Source of the DNA: Vespa crabro
Lineage: Eukaryota > Arthropoda > Insecta > Hymenoptera > Vespidae
Length of the DNA: 64,000 bases
NCBI RefSeq assembly: GCF_910589235.1
Contig: NC_060965.1
Span: forward strand, 3,196,901-3,260,900
Direction of reading: 5' to 3'
The translations under genes and the position numbers were made by a program. Under the pieces are notes generated by a model. The model was not told the origin of the DNA, made no database searches, and was given only the letters and a program-made list of their open reading frames with translations. Below are positions 1-13,371 of this stretch, one piece after another; the stretch's first letter is position 1; each line of letters opens with the position of its first letter.

Positions 1-180
1 GTAGTTAATCCTGCCTTTCAATCGTACCGGAAGACCGAAAACGCACGCACCGTACTTTTCCGTTCACTTTTTGAATTCCCGATCCTTCACCCTAGTCCTT
101 GCTCTTTTTTTTCTTCTCTCTTTTCGATTCCACGTAATGCAGAGGCTGTTTCATGCCGCCAGAAAAAAGGCACCCTTTCT

Positions 181-214
181 CTCTTTCTTTCTCTTTCTCT
201 CTTTCTCTCTCTCT

Positions 215-271
<57 letters not shown>
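181..271. repeat. CT/GA microsatellite
   Basis: This is an almost pure pyrimidine tract with CTTT interruptions. It creates spurious Ser-Leu and Arg-Glu frames on the two strands. Confidence 0.95.
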
Positions 272-2628
272 AACCTGGCGCATTGGTTACAGCGGAAATA
301 ATGTCGGTGCACTTTGAAAGTCGGTGAGAGAGCGGAGAAGAGAAGCTTCGGAGGATAACAGGAAAGTGGTGAGACGCAAGGGTGGTTTCGAAGGGTGGTG
401 CTCGGAGAAGGAGAAGGGTTGGAAAACGGAGAGAGAAATCGACAGGAAGAAGAGAGAAAGAGAAAGGATGCTGGAGGAAGGGATTCGAGGTTGAGGGTGG
501 AAAGATGGCTAGGGGTTGGAGGGAGGTAGAAACGGGGGCGAGAATATTGGTTGACTTGTAATACCGAGAGTGGAGGAGGCAGGGACCCGGCGAATATTAA
601 ATATATTATTACATTCATTCTCATTTCCCTTTTAGCTACGGCATACTTGCTTGTTCCCTTCATTCTAGCGATAACTTCGAGCTGGCTTTGAACGCAAACA
701 AATAAGTGGTTATAAATACATATAGATATTCATATCATATTTCCTAAATATGTACATACCGTAAATAGTTAAACAAGTAAGCGCAATAAATTCTTATCGA
801 TATCCTTTCTATATAAAATAATAACGAATAAACAAAAACACTGCAGTATTTTCCTTAGACTATTAAATATAAGATATATGAAAGAATTCAAATATATTTA
901 AATAAATTCATCGTCATGTACATATACATGCCACTTGAAAATTTCTCATTACTCTCCGTCTCTTTCTTTTTCTAATAGTTACTCATTATAAATAGGAATC
1001 GCGGCTAAGAGAGATGGAGTGTAAGAGATAGAGAGAGAGAGAGAAGGAGAGAGAGAGAGGTATAAAGCATAGCGGAATGTGTGTACGATGCAAACACATA
1101 ATCGAGGATATTAAACGTAATTAGCTACTCCTGTAAGCATGCGCCATAGATACATCGAACGGAATATGTATCGATATATCGATCGATGGTTACGCGTTCA
1201 TAGACGACGAGCTGGACTGAATGTGTATCGAAGGCCTTTCCATTAGCGTACCAACTCTCTATCGTTTCACCCCCAACCCTCTCAGCTCACCCCACTCTTT
1301 TATCTTTACCCGTCTCCCACAGTCTCTGATTTCTCTCGTGGGAAATACATCCTCTCGTTTCTAATTATTTTGCCTCTTCTACCAATGATCCATTTCTCCA
1401 TAAGTCTCAAACGTCGCTTACCTTACACCTGAAATAAAATAAATACATTTAGAATGGCTTTTTTTTTCTCTTGTTAAATATAATTTATTCTTTATTTAAC
1501 GAATCGTATTAAATTTCTAAAGTCATATAAAATCTCTCATGATGAAAATGGAAGCTTAAAAATAATATTTTCTTATAAATGACGTAATTACTTTCAATGA
1601 TTTTGTTTTTAAAAAACGACGTCGTTCATCGTTTTAAACGTTTAATAATAATGGACATTCAATTACCATACAAGGAATGAATATTTTCCTGGTTGCAAGA
1701 ACATTGCCACTCGAGATATTCGGGCTACCATTTTGCATGTGTGTATATCCATTAAGTGCGAACATGTAAGACGTATATTCCCACATCAACTGGATGGTGT
1801 TTTACAACGAAACGTAACACGACTTGTGAGAATCACAAAACACGTGGGCGTACCAAGATGTCTCTCTTTTGGTAACTTACATGAATGTTTATCTCAAAGG
1901 CGTAACTTTAAAAGGCCAATCATTTCTTTTTCTTTCTTACGTGATTATTCTTTTATCGTCTTGTAGAAATTAAACGTTTAGAATGATTTGAAAAGAATAC
2001 TTTAGATTTAGAAATTGTTTCATGATTTTTTTCTGATTAATTCCATCCCAGCAAACTAATTCATTCATTATATAGCACGTTAAATACTTTACAAAAAAAA
2101 TTGTGAGATTTTTTTTTTTTTTCTTTTACGATATTATAATTATTTTTTAAAGATGGAAAATAATGTAAAACTTATAGAACTTCGTTAGCTTATGAAGTTC
2201 CAAATCTTTTTGTCTTTTTTCTTAACGATACATTAATAACAATTTCATATAAGGTTTCAAGAAGAAAAGGGATAAATTGATAGCTACGCTAGTGGAACTC
2301 GTACAATCTACGTATTTCTGCCCACGCGTTCTCATCGTCCGATCGATGAAAATCGATACGATCTCGTTAGGTATCTCACGAACCGTTCTCGAAAGCGATC
2401 TGGATGATCCAGAGACATCGATGACCTCTCCATCTCTCGATGTTGTTGGCTTCATTTTATACGTATATATGTATATATACATTGCGCATATACGTATATA
2501 CATATAAAATACGTATATTTGTACAATAATAAATTTTTTAAACAAAAATGTCTAATTTTGACTATTATCAGATTATTTTTTTTATCAATAATTATTTAAT
2601 AGTAATAAATTTATTTTTCTATTACATC

Positions 2629-2635
<7 letters not shown>

Positions 2636-2682
<47 letters not shown>
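2636..2682. repeat. TA dinucleotide microsatellite, about 47 bp, uninterrupted
   Basis: It consists of alternating A and T without interruption. Confidence 0.95.
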
Positions 2683-2685
<3 letters not shown>

Positions 2686-3150
2686 ACTCAATTTGACCTT
2701 TCGTGAATAGAGTGTTTTCACTACGGTATCCGCATGCCTTTCGTAAATAACTTTTTCGAAAATGGTCTAGAGAGAGATGGTCTACACTTTTTCACAGACC
2801 TATGAAAAGCGCGTTGCCATGTAACGTATATCAACGATTTTTGAAACATTGCAAATGGACGTAACAATGGTAAAAAACGAAAATGCATTTTTCGTAAGAT
2901 TTATCTTTTCTGGTTTTATTCTATTAAATTCACAAATATTTTATATTTTTCATAGATGGCTCCTCTATATATGCCTTCTATTAATCCAAAAAATCAATGA
3001 TTTATCAAGAAAAAATTAACGTCACAGAATTTTCACTATGATCGCAAGACTCATTCGATATTTTGATAAGATTATCAGAATTCGTTTGTGAACTTGAATA
3101 CGTTTTTAATTATCAACAGATTCGAAAGAAAAAAAAAATCATGAATTCGT

Positions 3151-3340
3151 TCAACCAATAGTCAGCCATCCGTTCGCGGCAAAAAGTGAACTTGCCGAGA
3201 TGTAATATTGGCGGTTAAGAGAAAAGCGTAGCCAAATCAGGGATGATTGCCACGGCAAATCACGCGCTACGCGCTTGACTAATGCGCGGCTGAGTCGGAT
3301 AAATAATGCAGCGAGAGTGCGATTAGCTAATGCACACCCG
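3151..3340. promoter_or_regulatory. GC-richer non-coding island, candidate regulatory element
   Basis: This is compositionally complex sequence between AT-rich flanks, with a CCAAT-like word, TTGGCGG, ACGCGCTACGCGC and two GCTAATGC-type words. No coding frame fits. It resembles the conserved non-coding islands further along, but conservation cannot be tested here. Confidence 0.22.
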
Positions 3341-4647
3341 CGCCTCGTTTATATCCCCATCTGCATGCCCCCTCGTTTCTCTCTTCTTCATCCTTTGTCT
3401 CCTCTTCTATCATGAACCAACTCATCGGGCAAGCTTCCATCGTTCACGATCATATTTTTCAAAGCTAACGTCAATGTCCCGCCGAGGATATTCGTACCAA
3501 CGATTACGTTTTTCAAATAGATCCTTGCCTATCATTCTTTCCTTTCGTATCGTTTTTACGTTTCATCCGTCTGATTCTCTTAATAAGCGGTCAACGTCGT
3601 CGATGGACATTTTCATTTTGGTATATTCCACCAATTTATTTGGAAATGTTCTATCACGTCTGTTCGCGAATTTAATCTTCTTGGAGTTTCAAATTTGATT
3701 ATTTCCTACTGGATTTATACACTGAATTTTTTTCTCCAATATAGCACGAGCGAAGCTTTAATAATCTATAATCACTTGCATAAAATTTTAAATACAAAAA
3801 ATTATTTATTTTATTATCGAGCAATATCGAGCTTCATTGGGAGAGAAGATCGATTCGTCGTCGAGGAGATGTCGCAAAGTCAATTGAAATTCATAGGTTA
3901 TCGCTCGAACTTTCGAATTTCCCCAGCAATTTCCCGTGCGTGCGAGCGGGAACGACTGAGGCGCGTGTACCGGAAGTACTGAATGTAGCATGTCGGAAAT
4001 CACGACGAGAATTGCTCAAACTCGTGCAAGTTCGGCTGGACTTAGCGCTCCTTTTTGTTACCATTTCGTTGTCTTGAGAAATTTGGAGGAAAACGAAAGG
4101 AGAAATAAAGGAAGCGAAACAATTAACATTGATTGGCTATAACAAATACGTGAAGATCGAAGAAAAATTCAAATCTCCCGCGCTTTTCTTGCAATACTAG
4201 GGAATTTGTGTAGTGACGTAGAAGAAGTACGAGATCGAGGTTGGCAGCTGAAGGGGTGGACGACCAGGAGGAGGAAGAGGAGATAATGGGGAGGGGATCT
4301 CGATGGTGGTAACGTGCGCTTGGTTTCGCACCAACGGATATCCCGGCGAAATCCGATAAACCGCAAAAGGCTATTTGTTAGAATGAAAAAATCACTTCCT
4401 ACGCGTACGTCCACGTCCTGATAAACTCGACGGATCGTATCACCGGCTGCGATACGTCAAAACAGAAACGGCGTGAATTCAATATCCCGATTTCAAAGTC
4501 CACCGACATATATGTACGTTACTCGATCTACCACCCTCCACAACCCTCTAAAATATCTCCTTCCTCCTCTCTCTTTCTCTATCTGTCTCTGTCTCTTATT
4601 CTGGAAGCGCTTCATTTTCATTCTTCTGTCTGAATAGCGAGTTATCC

Positions 4648-4688
<41 letters not shown>

Positions 4689-6540
4689 ACGCTCGTTTAA
4701 AGATTTTTTAAATCTGTAATAAAAGGTTCAATTTTACACGATAATACGATGACCTTTGATTTTAATAAAAATACCATTAGTTCTTAATATCAAATACGCA
4801 AATTTCAAAGAAACACAAAGAATGTTTAATCTTATAGTAGCACGCAAAAGCTTTTAATATCTATAAAGTATGTATTCTTGGCTTTAATGGAAATACCACA
4901 AAATGCAATTATTTGCTAATGTAAAATATCATCTCATCATTATCGCGATTATTAAACGCATAGTGAGATTAATTTTGTGGCTGTTATCACTACCGATCCG
5001 AGGTGGATCGTTACGGCAAATAATAGAAGGGTTAGGACGTGTGTGTTAGAGAATAAGAGAGATAGAGAGGGTACGAAAAGATGAAGGTGGAAGTGTCAGG
5101 AGGCAAGGAACGACCGAGGCAAAGATAATGGAGGTATTCATAAGGGTTGCTGGCTCCTTATCGTATAAATGACGCGAGAAGCCGCACTCCGATACGTTAT
5201 ACACGCCTCGTTCGAGCTGTGGTTTGATAACGGATGTGGACGATGTACCGGTCCTTTCCGGTATTCTCGGTTAGGCGAATACGTCTCTTGCTTCAGTGAT
5301 TACTATGCCGACTGCAAGACCATAAATGTTACTGCAATAACAGTCTCCTATCGGACTACCACAAATTCACAGAAGCGTATACATTTCACAGTTATGTTTT
5401 AATATGTTTCTATGATGTTAGAAAATATATTATAAAATTATAAAGTACGCGATAAACTTAAGGAATATTTTGACGCAGGTATCATTGCACAAATTCTAAC
5501 CAATTCGGCTGCTATTAAGTATAACCATTACTGCAGGAAGAATGACCAGCTCTAAACACAGAATAAAGTGAAAAGCGAAAACAGGCAAACAGACCGATGA
5601 ACGAGGACTATGTGGATGCAGAGGCAGGTGTCATTAAATCACAGAAACAGCCTCTGTTATTGACTCCATGGACAAATTTATCGTCGGTGGGCTATGCGTT
5701 TCGTTGTGTAGTGGGTCCTCGACGTTCTAACCCCCACACCACTGTTCAGTACGGTCACCAGTGATGGTTCTCTTCCCTTGGACCACCACCATACTCACAA
5801 GCTACCCCTTCTGTACCCACCACCCGTCATTGTTCTGGTTTATTCGGTGATTTGTGGATTTTACTGGTCGTCCACCACCTCCTCCTCTTCCACGTACTTT
5901 CCATCAACCCTCTTTTCCTCCACGTTTCGTCTCTTCTTGTACTGCCTTGGTCGTATTCTGGCACCTTTAGTTGCCTGCTCGATTTAGAACTAAACTCTGC
6001 GAATATCGAGGATACCAATCTTTCGCGATAGATTAATATTAAATAATGATTTTTAATTAAAGGTTTCACATAACCGAAGAATATAATAAATTCCATTTTC
6101 TGAACAACATGTATTAAAATTCCATTTTTGTTACTATCTTGTCGCAATGGCGCACGTACTCTATCATAGAATCTGATTTGTACATGAACAAATATGGACG
6201 ACGAAGTCTGTTTCGGAACTGTCACCTATCAGTTTCCGTTTGTTATACGAGTTTCACGTGCTACTGGTAATTGGACTACACTCCATTTTTTTTCTCTGGC
6301 AGCCTGTAAAAATCAACGTAACTCTGATTTCGACGATATAGTAACAATTACTACGTTTTTCTGTTGTAACCTTATTGAAGTATTGATAAAATGTCTCTCA
6401 CAGTGTCAAAAATTTGCTATGTATTTTGATTTCATAAAACAAGAAACGATGTAATGTTAGAGATCGTCTATATTAAGTTATACGTACGAAAACCATAACG
6501 GATTCTAAAACGTATAACTACATACTAAATCGATTACAGA
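3341..6540. other. Non-coding stretch
   Basis: It contains a perfect AG repeat at 4649-4686, CT-rich DNA at 4565-4600 and C-rich strand bias at 5730-5960 with many CCACC words. Three frames of 120-132 codons were checked. None has family motifs or usable splice context. Confidence 0.5.
4649..4686. repeat. AG microsatellite, 19 units
   Basis: It is a perfect AG repeat. Confidence 0.95.
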
Positions 6541-6988
6541 GATGAATATTATAGAATCAACAGTTTTTGTAGTTTAAATCTCGGCAAGCGAACTTTATCA
6601 AGCGAAGAAAATCCAAAAACGCGAAGTCTCGAGTAGAAGAAAAGAAAAGGAAAAAAACGAAATAGCAAAAAAGAAGCAAGAAATGGAGTTTCGATTCTTC
6701 GTTCTCTCGAGAAGGAGAGCCATGCGATTATCAGGCCATTTTGTTCGAGCTTCCTAGAACTCTCGTTGGTTTTCGCTCTTTTACTCGCGAGATTCCAACT
6801 CGCGCATTTCGCGAATGGCCGATCGCTATTAAACGGAACGAAACAGAGGTGGAAGAACGGGGTGGTGATGGTTGAGGATAAGCATAAAGAGAAAGAAAGA
6901 GAGAAATAGAAAGAGAAGAAGCGTAGAAGAGGGTGGAAGGGAAGAGGGAACGGGTTAGAGGGAGAAACTGCGAGGTGTCTGCTAGTGC

Positions 6989-7053
6989 GAGAAAGAGAGA
7001 TAAAGAGAGAGAAAGAGAAAGAGAGAGAAAGAGAGATAAAGAGAAAGATAGAA

Positions 7054-7097
<44 letters not shown>

Positions 7098-7129
7098 AGA
7101 GAGAAACAGAAAGAGAAGGAAAGAGAGAG
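6989..7129. repeat. GA-rich purine tract, about 140 bp
   Basis: The tract is GAGA/GAAA mixtures with almost no pyrimidine on the plus strand, preceded by another 100 bp of purine-rich DNA. Confidence 0.95.
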
Positions 7130-7180
7130 CACATCGCGCCGGCACTTAGGCCTGGCTTTTAATCTTCGAGCCTCGAGAAG

Positions 7181-7196
7181 AGCTCTAATTAGAGCT
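7181..7196. repeat. Perfect 16-bp palindrome centred on TAATTA
   Basis: AGCTCTAATTAGAGCT is fully self-complementary. Its core is the homeodomain consensus TAATTA, and further AGCT words follow to 7215. Confidence 0.9.
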
Positions 7197-7750
7197 GGCT
7201 CTAGCTCTAGCTACGAGCCCGAGCTCCGTTATAAGCAGGAGTTAGAGTAGGTACCCCGGTAGGAGGTGGAGGTATGTTTAGTTTTTAGCCGAGCGCGCAG
7301 TTACACGCGGTGGTAATTAAAATCTTGATTAATGCACGTGTCCATCAGGGCCGCCTCTAATGAACTTTCACGTCGCCTGCACTCTTAAGTCCACACACGA
7401 AAGCATCGCAATCGTCTTCTTATTATTCTTCTTATTCTTATTCCTCATCTCCTTCATGCTTTCCTCCTCCTCTTCATTTTCTGCTTCTTCGTCTTTTTCT
7501 TGTGAAGGAATGGGATACGATCCTAATCGTTCTATCTCGATCGGTGAAAGATCGCTCTTGGACGAGTTTAACGATCGAGAAGTAAATGTGAAAAGTGCTG
7601 TCTATACGCTCTAACTCGTGGTTTCATTTCCTTGCTCTATTTTATATTAGATACATTACGAGAAAATTAGTTCATATTCTAGCAATAGATTTCTCTTACC
7701 CTTCCAAGTACAGTATCTAGATCGGAGTAATATCGTATAAAAAAAGAAAG

Positions 7751-7754
<4 letters not shown>

Positions 7755-7789
<35 letters not shown>
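7755..7789. repeat. CT microsatellite
   Basis: It is an uninterrupted TC repeat. Confidence 0.95.
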
Positions 7790-7792
<3 letters not shown>

Positions 7793-7920
7793 CCTCTCTT
7801 ATTCTCTAATTTTTTGCGTACGCACGTTTTCATCGACTCTCTAACTATGAAATTGTACGCGTTTCGTCGCGTTTGAAAATTTTGATGAAACAAATTCCAC
7901 ATCGGGAAGCTCTTTCTCTC

Positions 7921-7923
<3 letters not shown>

Positions 7924-7977
<54 letters not shown>
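7924..7977. repeat. CT microsatellite
   Basis: It is an uninterrupted TC repeat of about 54 bp, one of the longest in the window. Confidence 0.95.
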
Positions 7978-7982
<5 letters not shown>

Positions 7983-9024
7983 ACTATTCGCCGATCCCGT
8001 TCGTCCGAGCAAGGTGGAATTCGTTTAATGAAATTTAAAATGTTGTTTGGTTCGTTTATTGAATTTATGAAGATATTACGTTGAGTTGAAGTAGTTCGTC
8101 GAATGGAATAAAATAAAATAAGCGATATGTGCTTGTCCGACCGCGATACAAAGATAAAAAGAGAGAGTATGGTTACATGAAGGGGAAGAAGAGAGCGAAA
8201 GAGGTAGAAATGGTACATAATGAGACCCGGTTAAAAAAGAGATACATTGGAAAATAAGTTTGTAATAACGGCGAGGCCACATCGATTGCCGTTAATTAAT
8301 TTGCGGTGGGAGTGATCAATAAGTGGGAGATATAAAACGATTCCCGACAAAAAGAGAATCGTAACCAATGCGAACAGGCAAAATGGGCTTGCATATGAGC
8401 TTACCGGAATCGTTGGAAATTAAATCGAAGCATTCCTATTGATATCTCTTTTCCTATTTTCTCTTTTTTCTTTCCTTTCATCGGATTACACCCATCCTCT
8501 ATATGTATATACACATACACTCATACACAGACATATATACATAAATAACTTTCATTTCTTCTATCCATATACAAGAGTCTTTTCCAATTATCCGCGACCT
8601 AATAAGAAGCTCTCGGTAATAATTAATAATTTGTCAATAAGATAATTTCCTCGAAATGCTGTTGTTTGATTTTGACAAATGTCATGAAAAAGAAAAAAAA
8701 AAAAAGAAAAACAAAAAGAAAATTAATTACATTGCCGCATTTCACGTCTTCATAATTAAAATGAATAATACAAACTGTAGTCAGTCATATTGCTATATAG
8801 AAAATTTTTCTTTAGATTTGATTCTTATATAAATTTTTTTTCTTTTACGATCCTACAACGTCGTCCACTCGTGAACAAGAAAAACATTCGTACACAAAAA
8901 AAGAACGTGGCCCCGATAATTATGATACGACGCTATCTCATAATTATGCCCGTAATAATTACTCTTACAAATTCATCTTGCGGACGGAAGGTTAAATAAT
9001 CTTCCATATCTCGCAGCCGAGCCA

Positions 9025-9045
9025 TCGTCTTCGTCGTCTTCGTCG

Positions 9046-9086
<41 letters not shown>

Positions 9087-9140
9087 CTCGTCGTAGTCGT
9101 AGTCGTAGTCGCAGTCGTTGTCGTTGTCGTTGTACTCGTC
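9025..9140. repeat. GTC/CGT triplet array with variant blocks
   Basis: A core of pure TCG/GTC units is followed by short GTA- and GTT-variant blocks. It is open in several frames; the minus strand gives poly-Thr. No flanking coding sequence supports a protein. Confidence 0.92.
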
Positions 9141-11454
9141 CTACCGTGCTCCCACACTTTTCCCCTTAATTAAAAATCATGAATTAATCAGATCGTTAGT
9201 AATCAGGCGCTCGTCTTCTCGCGTGGACGCTCTTTCGTCTCTAAATTTCTCTCACTCGTCTCGCCTCAAATAGACGTCGTAGTGCTTTTACGGTCCCTTT
9301 AGCCTTCCAACCTCCCACCCCCCACCACCCCCATCGAGGCGGCGCGCCGTTCGTTAAGGGTGGATTCATCCCCCAAATTAAATCAATTACCATACTAAGG
9401 CGGATTTTCGGAAAGCTCGACTTCTACCAACACCCAACCTTATATATCTATCTTGCTCTCTTGCATCGTCTATTTCACCCTATCCGTCTTTCGTTTTAAC
9501 CCTGTCTTTTGACAACGTTTCGTATACTCGTTACTCTCTAGCAAAATACGTTTTACTCTTATCGAGAAGAAGTCACGTTGTTTAATGGGAAGTACTTTAG
9601 AAGAGAATAGAAATGAGCTAGAAGACAATGTGTTTATTGTAACGCGAAGATAGTTAAATATCGTTAATGAAAAATCCTCGTTTTATTAGTTTGTTTTAAG
9701 ATCTTTTAACACCTTAAGATTTCTTACTTTTTTTTTTTTGTTTATTTAATAATCTTATTCAACAGATTTCTGTTGTCGCTATAATATCCTCAAAATTCAT
9801 TATTATTAAAAATCAAATTAATAATTAATCAAATTTTATTTCGTTATACGAAAATATTCCGCACATTCTGAAAATTGCAAATAGAAGTAAAAGTATCGAG
9901 CTCGAAATGTGTCACGAAAAGAGCACTAAGAGATGGATCGTGGTGAGCGTTAGACATTTCTCTCCATCCTGGACGTTCTCGAACTTCGTTTGAATTTCAC
10001 TTGAGGAGACGCTAAAAGGTTCCGAGGTTGTATCAGAAAGATTTTGCTTTTAGCACATTCACGATAAAACGCGTCCATCGACTTCGACGACTACATCGGC
10101 AGTCCACGGTCTTTGCGTTTCGTCCTTTCTGAAGTACTTCCGTCATTTTATGATAGGCTTCTTTTATAACAACGGTAATGCATTCTCTTTCAAAAAAGAA
10201 AGGGAACATCCATAAGACTATGTGCAAACTGACACATCCTTGAAATCACGAAGCGTATTTAATATTACGATAAAGTTCATACGTATAAAAAAATTTTTAC
10301 TTTCGATAATCGACCGATCTTAACGAAATATCAATACAATACGAAATCGAACTTGCGTCTTATCGTCTCATAGTTAACTATAAAGAAGCCAAACTGGGCT
10401 CTTCGATTAAAAGCGCCAAGTGTCGCTGGAAAGGGCAATAAATAACGCCTCGTCGTTAGAGACCTTCCGATCTACCGAATGAAAAAGAATGGCCGCTCTT
10501 AATCGCTCTTCCAATCGGTTAATGCACCGCTCGTGGCGCTGCGGTAAGCTGAATAAATGGTCCTGTTCGCTCTCTTTCTCTTTTTCTCATTTCTGACCGT
10601 ACTCGTACTGCCCACCTTCGCTTCGAGTTGATTTTTTTTATCAATCAACCATCGGCTTTCGACTTCGTCGGTAACTAACATGGAGACCGTTAATCGTACG
10701 AGCGATTGCTTCCTTCAGATAACAAATCATTCGGAAATCAAAAGTATCCACTTAGGAAGTTTTCCTTCGCATTTGTCGCGCGATACCTTTCGTTATATGA
10801 GCTATCAGAACTTGGATCAACTTTCAATGACAATCTAAAAAGGATAAGTCTTCCAAATACAAAGGAAGATCCTGATCTCAAATCAGTTTATCAACAATTG
10901 TTTCACGTATTGCTTTGAAAGCAATTTTACGATCAAATATTTCAAACAATTGTTCACACTTTTTCCATGAAATCTGAAACATTATCGAACTCGATAAAAT
11001 TCGTTCGAAAAGCCCAGAGCATTGAACAATATCAGCCCCCTGACACCGGCACTCTCGGCGTAGCAACGAAATCAGATCGTTATCCAATCGGAAAAGGAAG
11101 AACTACATCGAGAAGGAGACGGAAAAATCAAGATCGAAAGAAAGAGAAAAAAGGTCTACACGAAAATCCTACCGATCCTATAACGACCACCTTTAGGCGT
11201 ATCTCCAACGGGTAACAGCAAGTACAACACCAAGTCCATTCAATCTAATACTTCTAGGGGGAGGGAGGTTGGAATAGTGAGGAGGTAGGGGAGAAGGAGG
11301 AGGAGGGTTAGCAACAACCATTTGAACTCACACAGCCAAAGGGGTCGACACGAGCGTGGTTAGGGGCAGTTTAATATCGGATAATTGAATCCGAGCCACC
11401 CACCCTCTATCCACACGAGGCCTCTGCCTCGCTCTGAGCCCGGAGGAACGAGAG

Positions 11455-11457
<3 letters not shown>

Positions 11458-11509
<52 letters not shown>
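11458..11509. repeat. GA microsatellite
   Basis: It is about 52 bp of uninterrupted GA. Confidence 0.95.
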
Positions 11510-11511
<2 letters not shown>

Positions 11512-12607
11512 AAACTGGTCGAGTAGAAGGTGCCAAGCTAGAAAGAGACGGCTAGATGATTGGCGACAGCGTGGGAGGTTTGGTAGACGATTTCTGGAGG
11601 GGATAGAGAGCTGGATAGCAAAGGATAGCAATATAGAAAGAGTAGCAGCTACCTAGACTCTTATTGCGAGTCTGTTAAATGAGAGTGAAAGAGACAGGAT
11701 ATCAAGGTAGAGAGTTCGCTCGTTTCCTAATTTCTGATACGGATCGGCTTGGATGCGAAGAAACCAAAGGTCCTTCTCATTGTTTCTGAGAGTAATCTTG
11801 AGTAACTTCATTTTCTGATGGTGAAAGAGATGGACTTCGTGGGTGTTTTGGAGATAGGGGTTGGGTGGATAAGTTTAACCCCACGACGCTTTCGCGATGC
11901 AATACCACTTGAGGCAATAAGGCTAAATTAAACCCGAACTAAAGTGCCTTGTGCCGATTCGAACTGTCCAACCCCTATGTGTAAATGGGGCTAGATTGTT
12001 TTTTCGTCTATTCTTTTTAGGGGGTGGTAGATACCATTAGTGGGTTTTTGCGTTTTCCTTTTCTTCGGCATTTTATGGTTTTCAGGAAAATAAGTCGCTC
12101 ACTTCCAAACGGCATAGTTTGGAATGGTTGCCAGTGGTCGGTGGTAACGGAATACGAAGTGGATGGACTAATTTATTGGGACTGCTATAAATTCATAGTG
12201 GTCTACTCGAGGCAAATGTAATTGTATTTCGGAAGGGGAAAAAAATTCTTTGGAAGTGAAGGTGGTTCCATGGTGTTTTAGTAGGTTAGGTTTTATTTTG
12301 TGGATCTGTTTCTTTGTGTGCATGGCATATTAAAAAATGTTATATAGGAACATATCATATGGGATATGGGGGATAGCTATGTTCAGGATTCAATGAATCC
12401 CATTGTAATGGAATTTAACTTAAAAGTTTTTCTTTCTTCTTAACTTAAATGTTTTTTTTTTTGCGATCGATCACAGAAATAGTAATGACATAAAAATTAG
12501 TGATTAAAAAAAACTTCATCTTTCAGATATCCTATTACTTTATGTTATCATTTATCGTATTTTCGGAAACTTTTTGGTGGGCCGTTTGCGTGTTTATCTC
12601 TCTTTCC

Positions 12608-12642
<35 letters not shown>

Positions 12643-12810
12643 ATTCCCCTTGCTTCTCATTCTATCTCCTTCCTTCTCTCTACTTTCTGTCACCTTCTGG
12701 ATTTGATTGAATTTTTTCCCGAGAAAGAAATGTTTCCACCAAATGAATCCGTCGAAATATTGCATTCCGACAAGCACGATCCAATTTTTCGTTTAATAAA
12801 AGAGACCTAC

Positions 12811-12900
12811 TGTCTGTCTGTCTTTCTCTCTCTCTCCGTCTCTCTCTCTCTCTCTCCGTCTCTCTCTCTCTCTCTCTCTCTCGCTCTTTCTCTGTTTCTC
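12811..12900. repeat. CT-rich tract with TGTC and CCGTC variants
   Basis: TGTC repeats pass into CT repeats that are interrupted twice by CCGTC. A shorter pure CT tract lies at 12609-12639. Confidence 0.9.
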
Positions 12901-13345
12901 ATTGGTTTCTTCTTTCTCCAAGACTCTGAAAGAGGACTGCTTCTTTTCTACCTTGTAACCCATAACCCTTAGCTTCTTACTCCGCTACTCATTTTTCTTC
13001 ATAGCTATAGAGGCAAAATACCGTTTCATAAATCTTAATCCATCCAATGATTTTGTTTTGATAAATAAGAAATAAAAAGTGTATATATAAAATAAAAGAA
13101 ATTAAAATGAATAAAGGAAACTTGAACATATAAGAGAAATTACAAAAATTGGATTCATTTACATTTGTGCAAATACAATATCAAGATACAAATAAATAAA
13201 AAAATATAACAGCTATAAAATAAACGTTACAGGTAATTACGTACAAATGAGATAAAATTTCCAGGGCTGAATAATCGAAGAGAAAGAGCTCGCGTACGAG
13301 AGAGCAAAGCGTACAAATACACTTCTGCTACATCCCAGTTCCCCT

Positions 13346-13371
13346 AAAAAAAAAAAAAAAAAAAAAAAAAA
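13346..13371. repeat. A homopolymer, 26 bp
   Basis: It is an uninterrupted A run. Confidence 0.95.

Larger units (their letters stand above)
1..3150. other. Non-coding stretch: CT tract, purine-rich block, AT-rich DNA, TA tract
   Basis: A CT tract lies at 181-271, followed by a purine-rich plus strand to about 540, a GA tract near 1027-1060 and a perfect TA tract at 2636-2682. An exact DREF-type TATCGATA sits at 1169-1176 inside a run of CGAT-containing words. The open frames are repeat translations or short and uninformative. Confidence 0.6.
6541..9360. other. Non-coding stretch dominated by GA/CT tracts and a GTC triplet array
   Basis: It holds a long purine block (6890-7129), a palindrome with flanking AGCT words (7181-7215), CT tracts at 7755-7789 and 7924-7977, and the triplet array at 9025-9140. 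The 198-codon minus-strand frame over the purine block is a Ser-Leu repeat translation, not a gene. Confidence 0.6.

Noticed and set aside
6549..7145. Minus-strand open frame of 198 codons
   Set aside because: Its first half is a Ser-Leu translation of the GA tract and the rest has no family motifs. Simple repeats keep all frames open.
8933..9157. Poly-Thr protein on the minus strand over the triplet array
   Set aside because: It is a translation of the GTC array, with no coding flanks, signal peptide or splice support.
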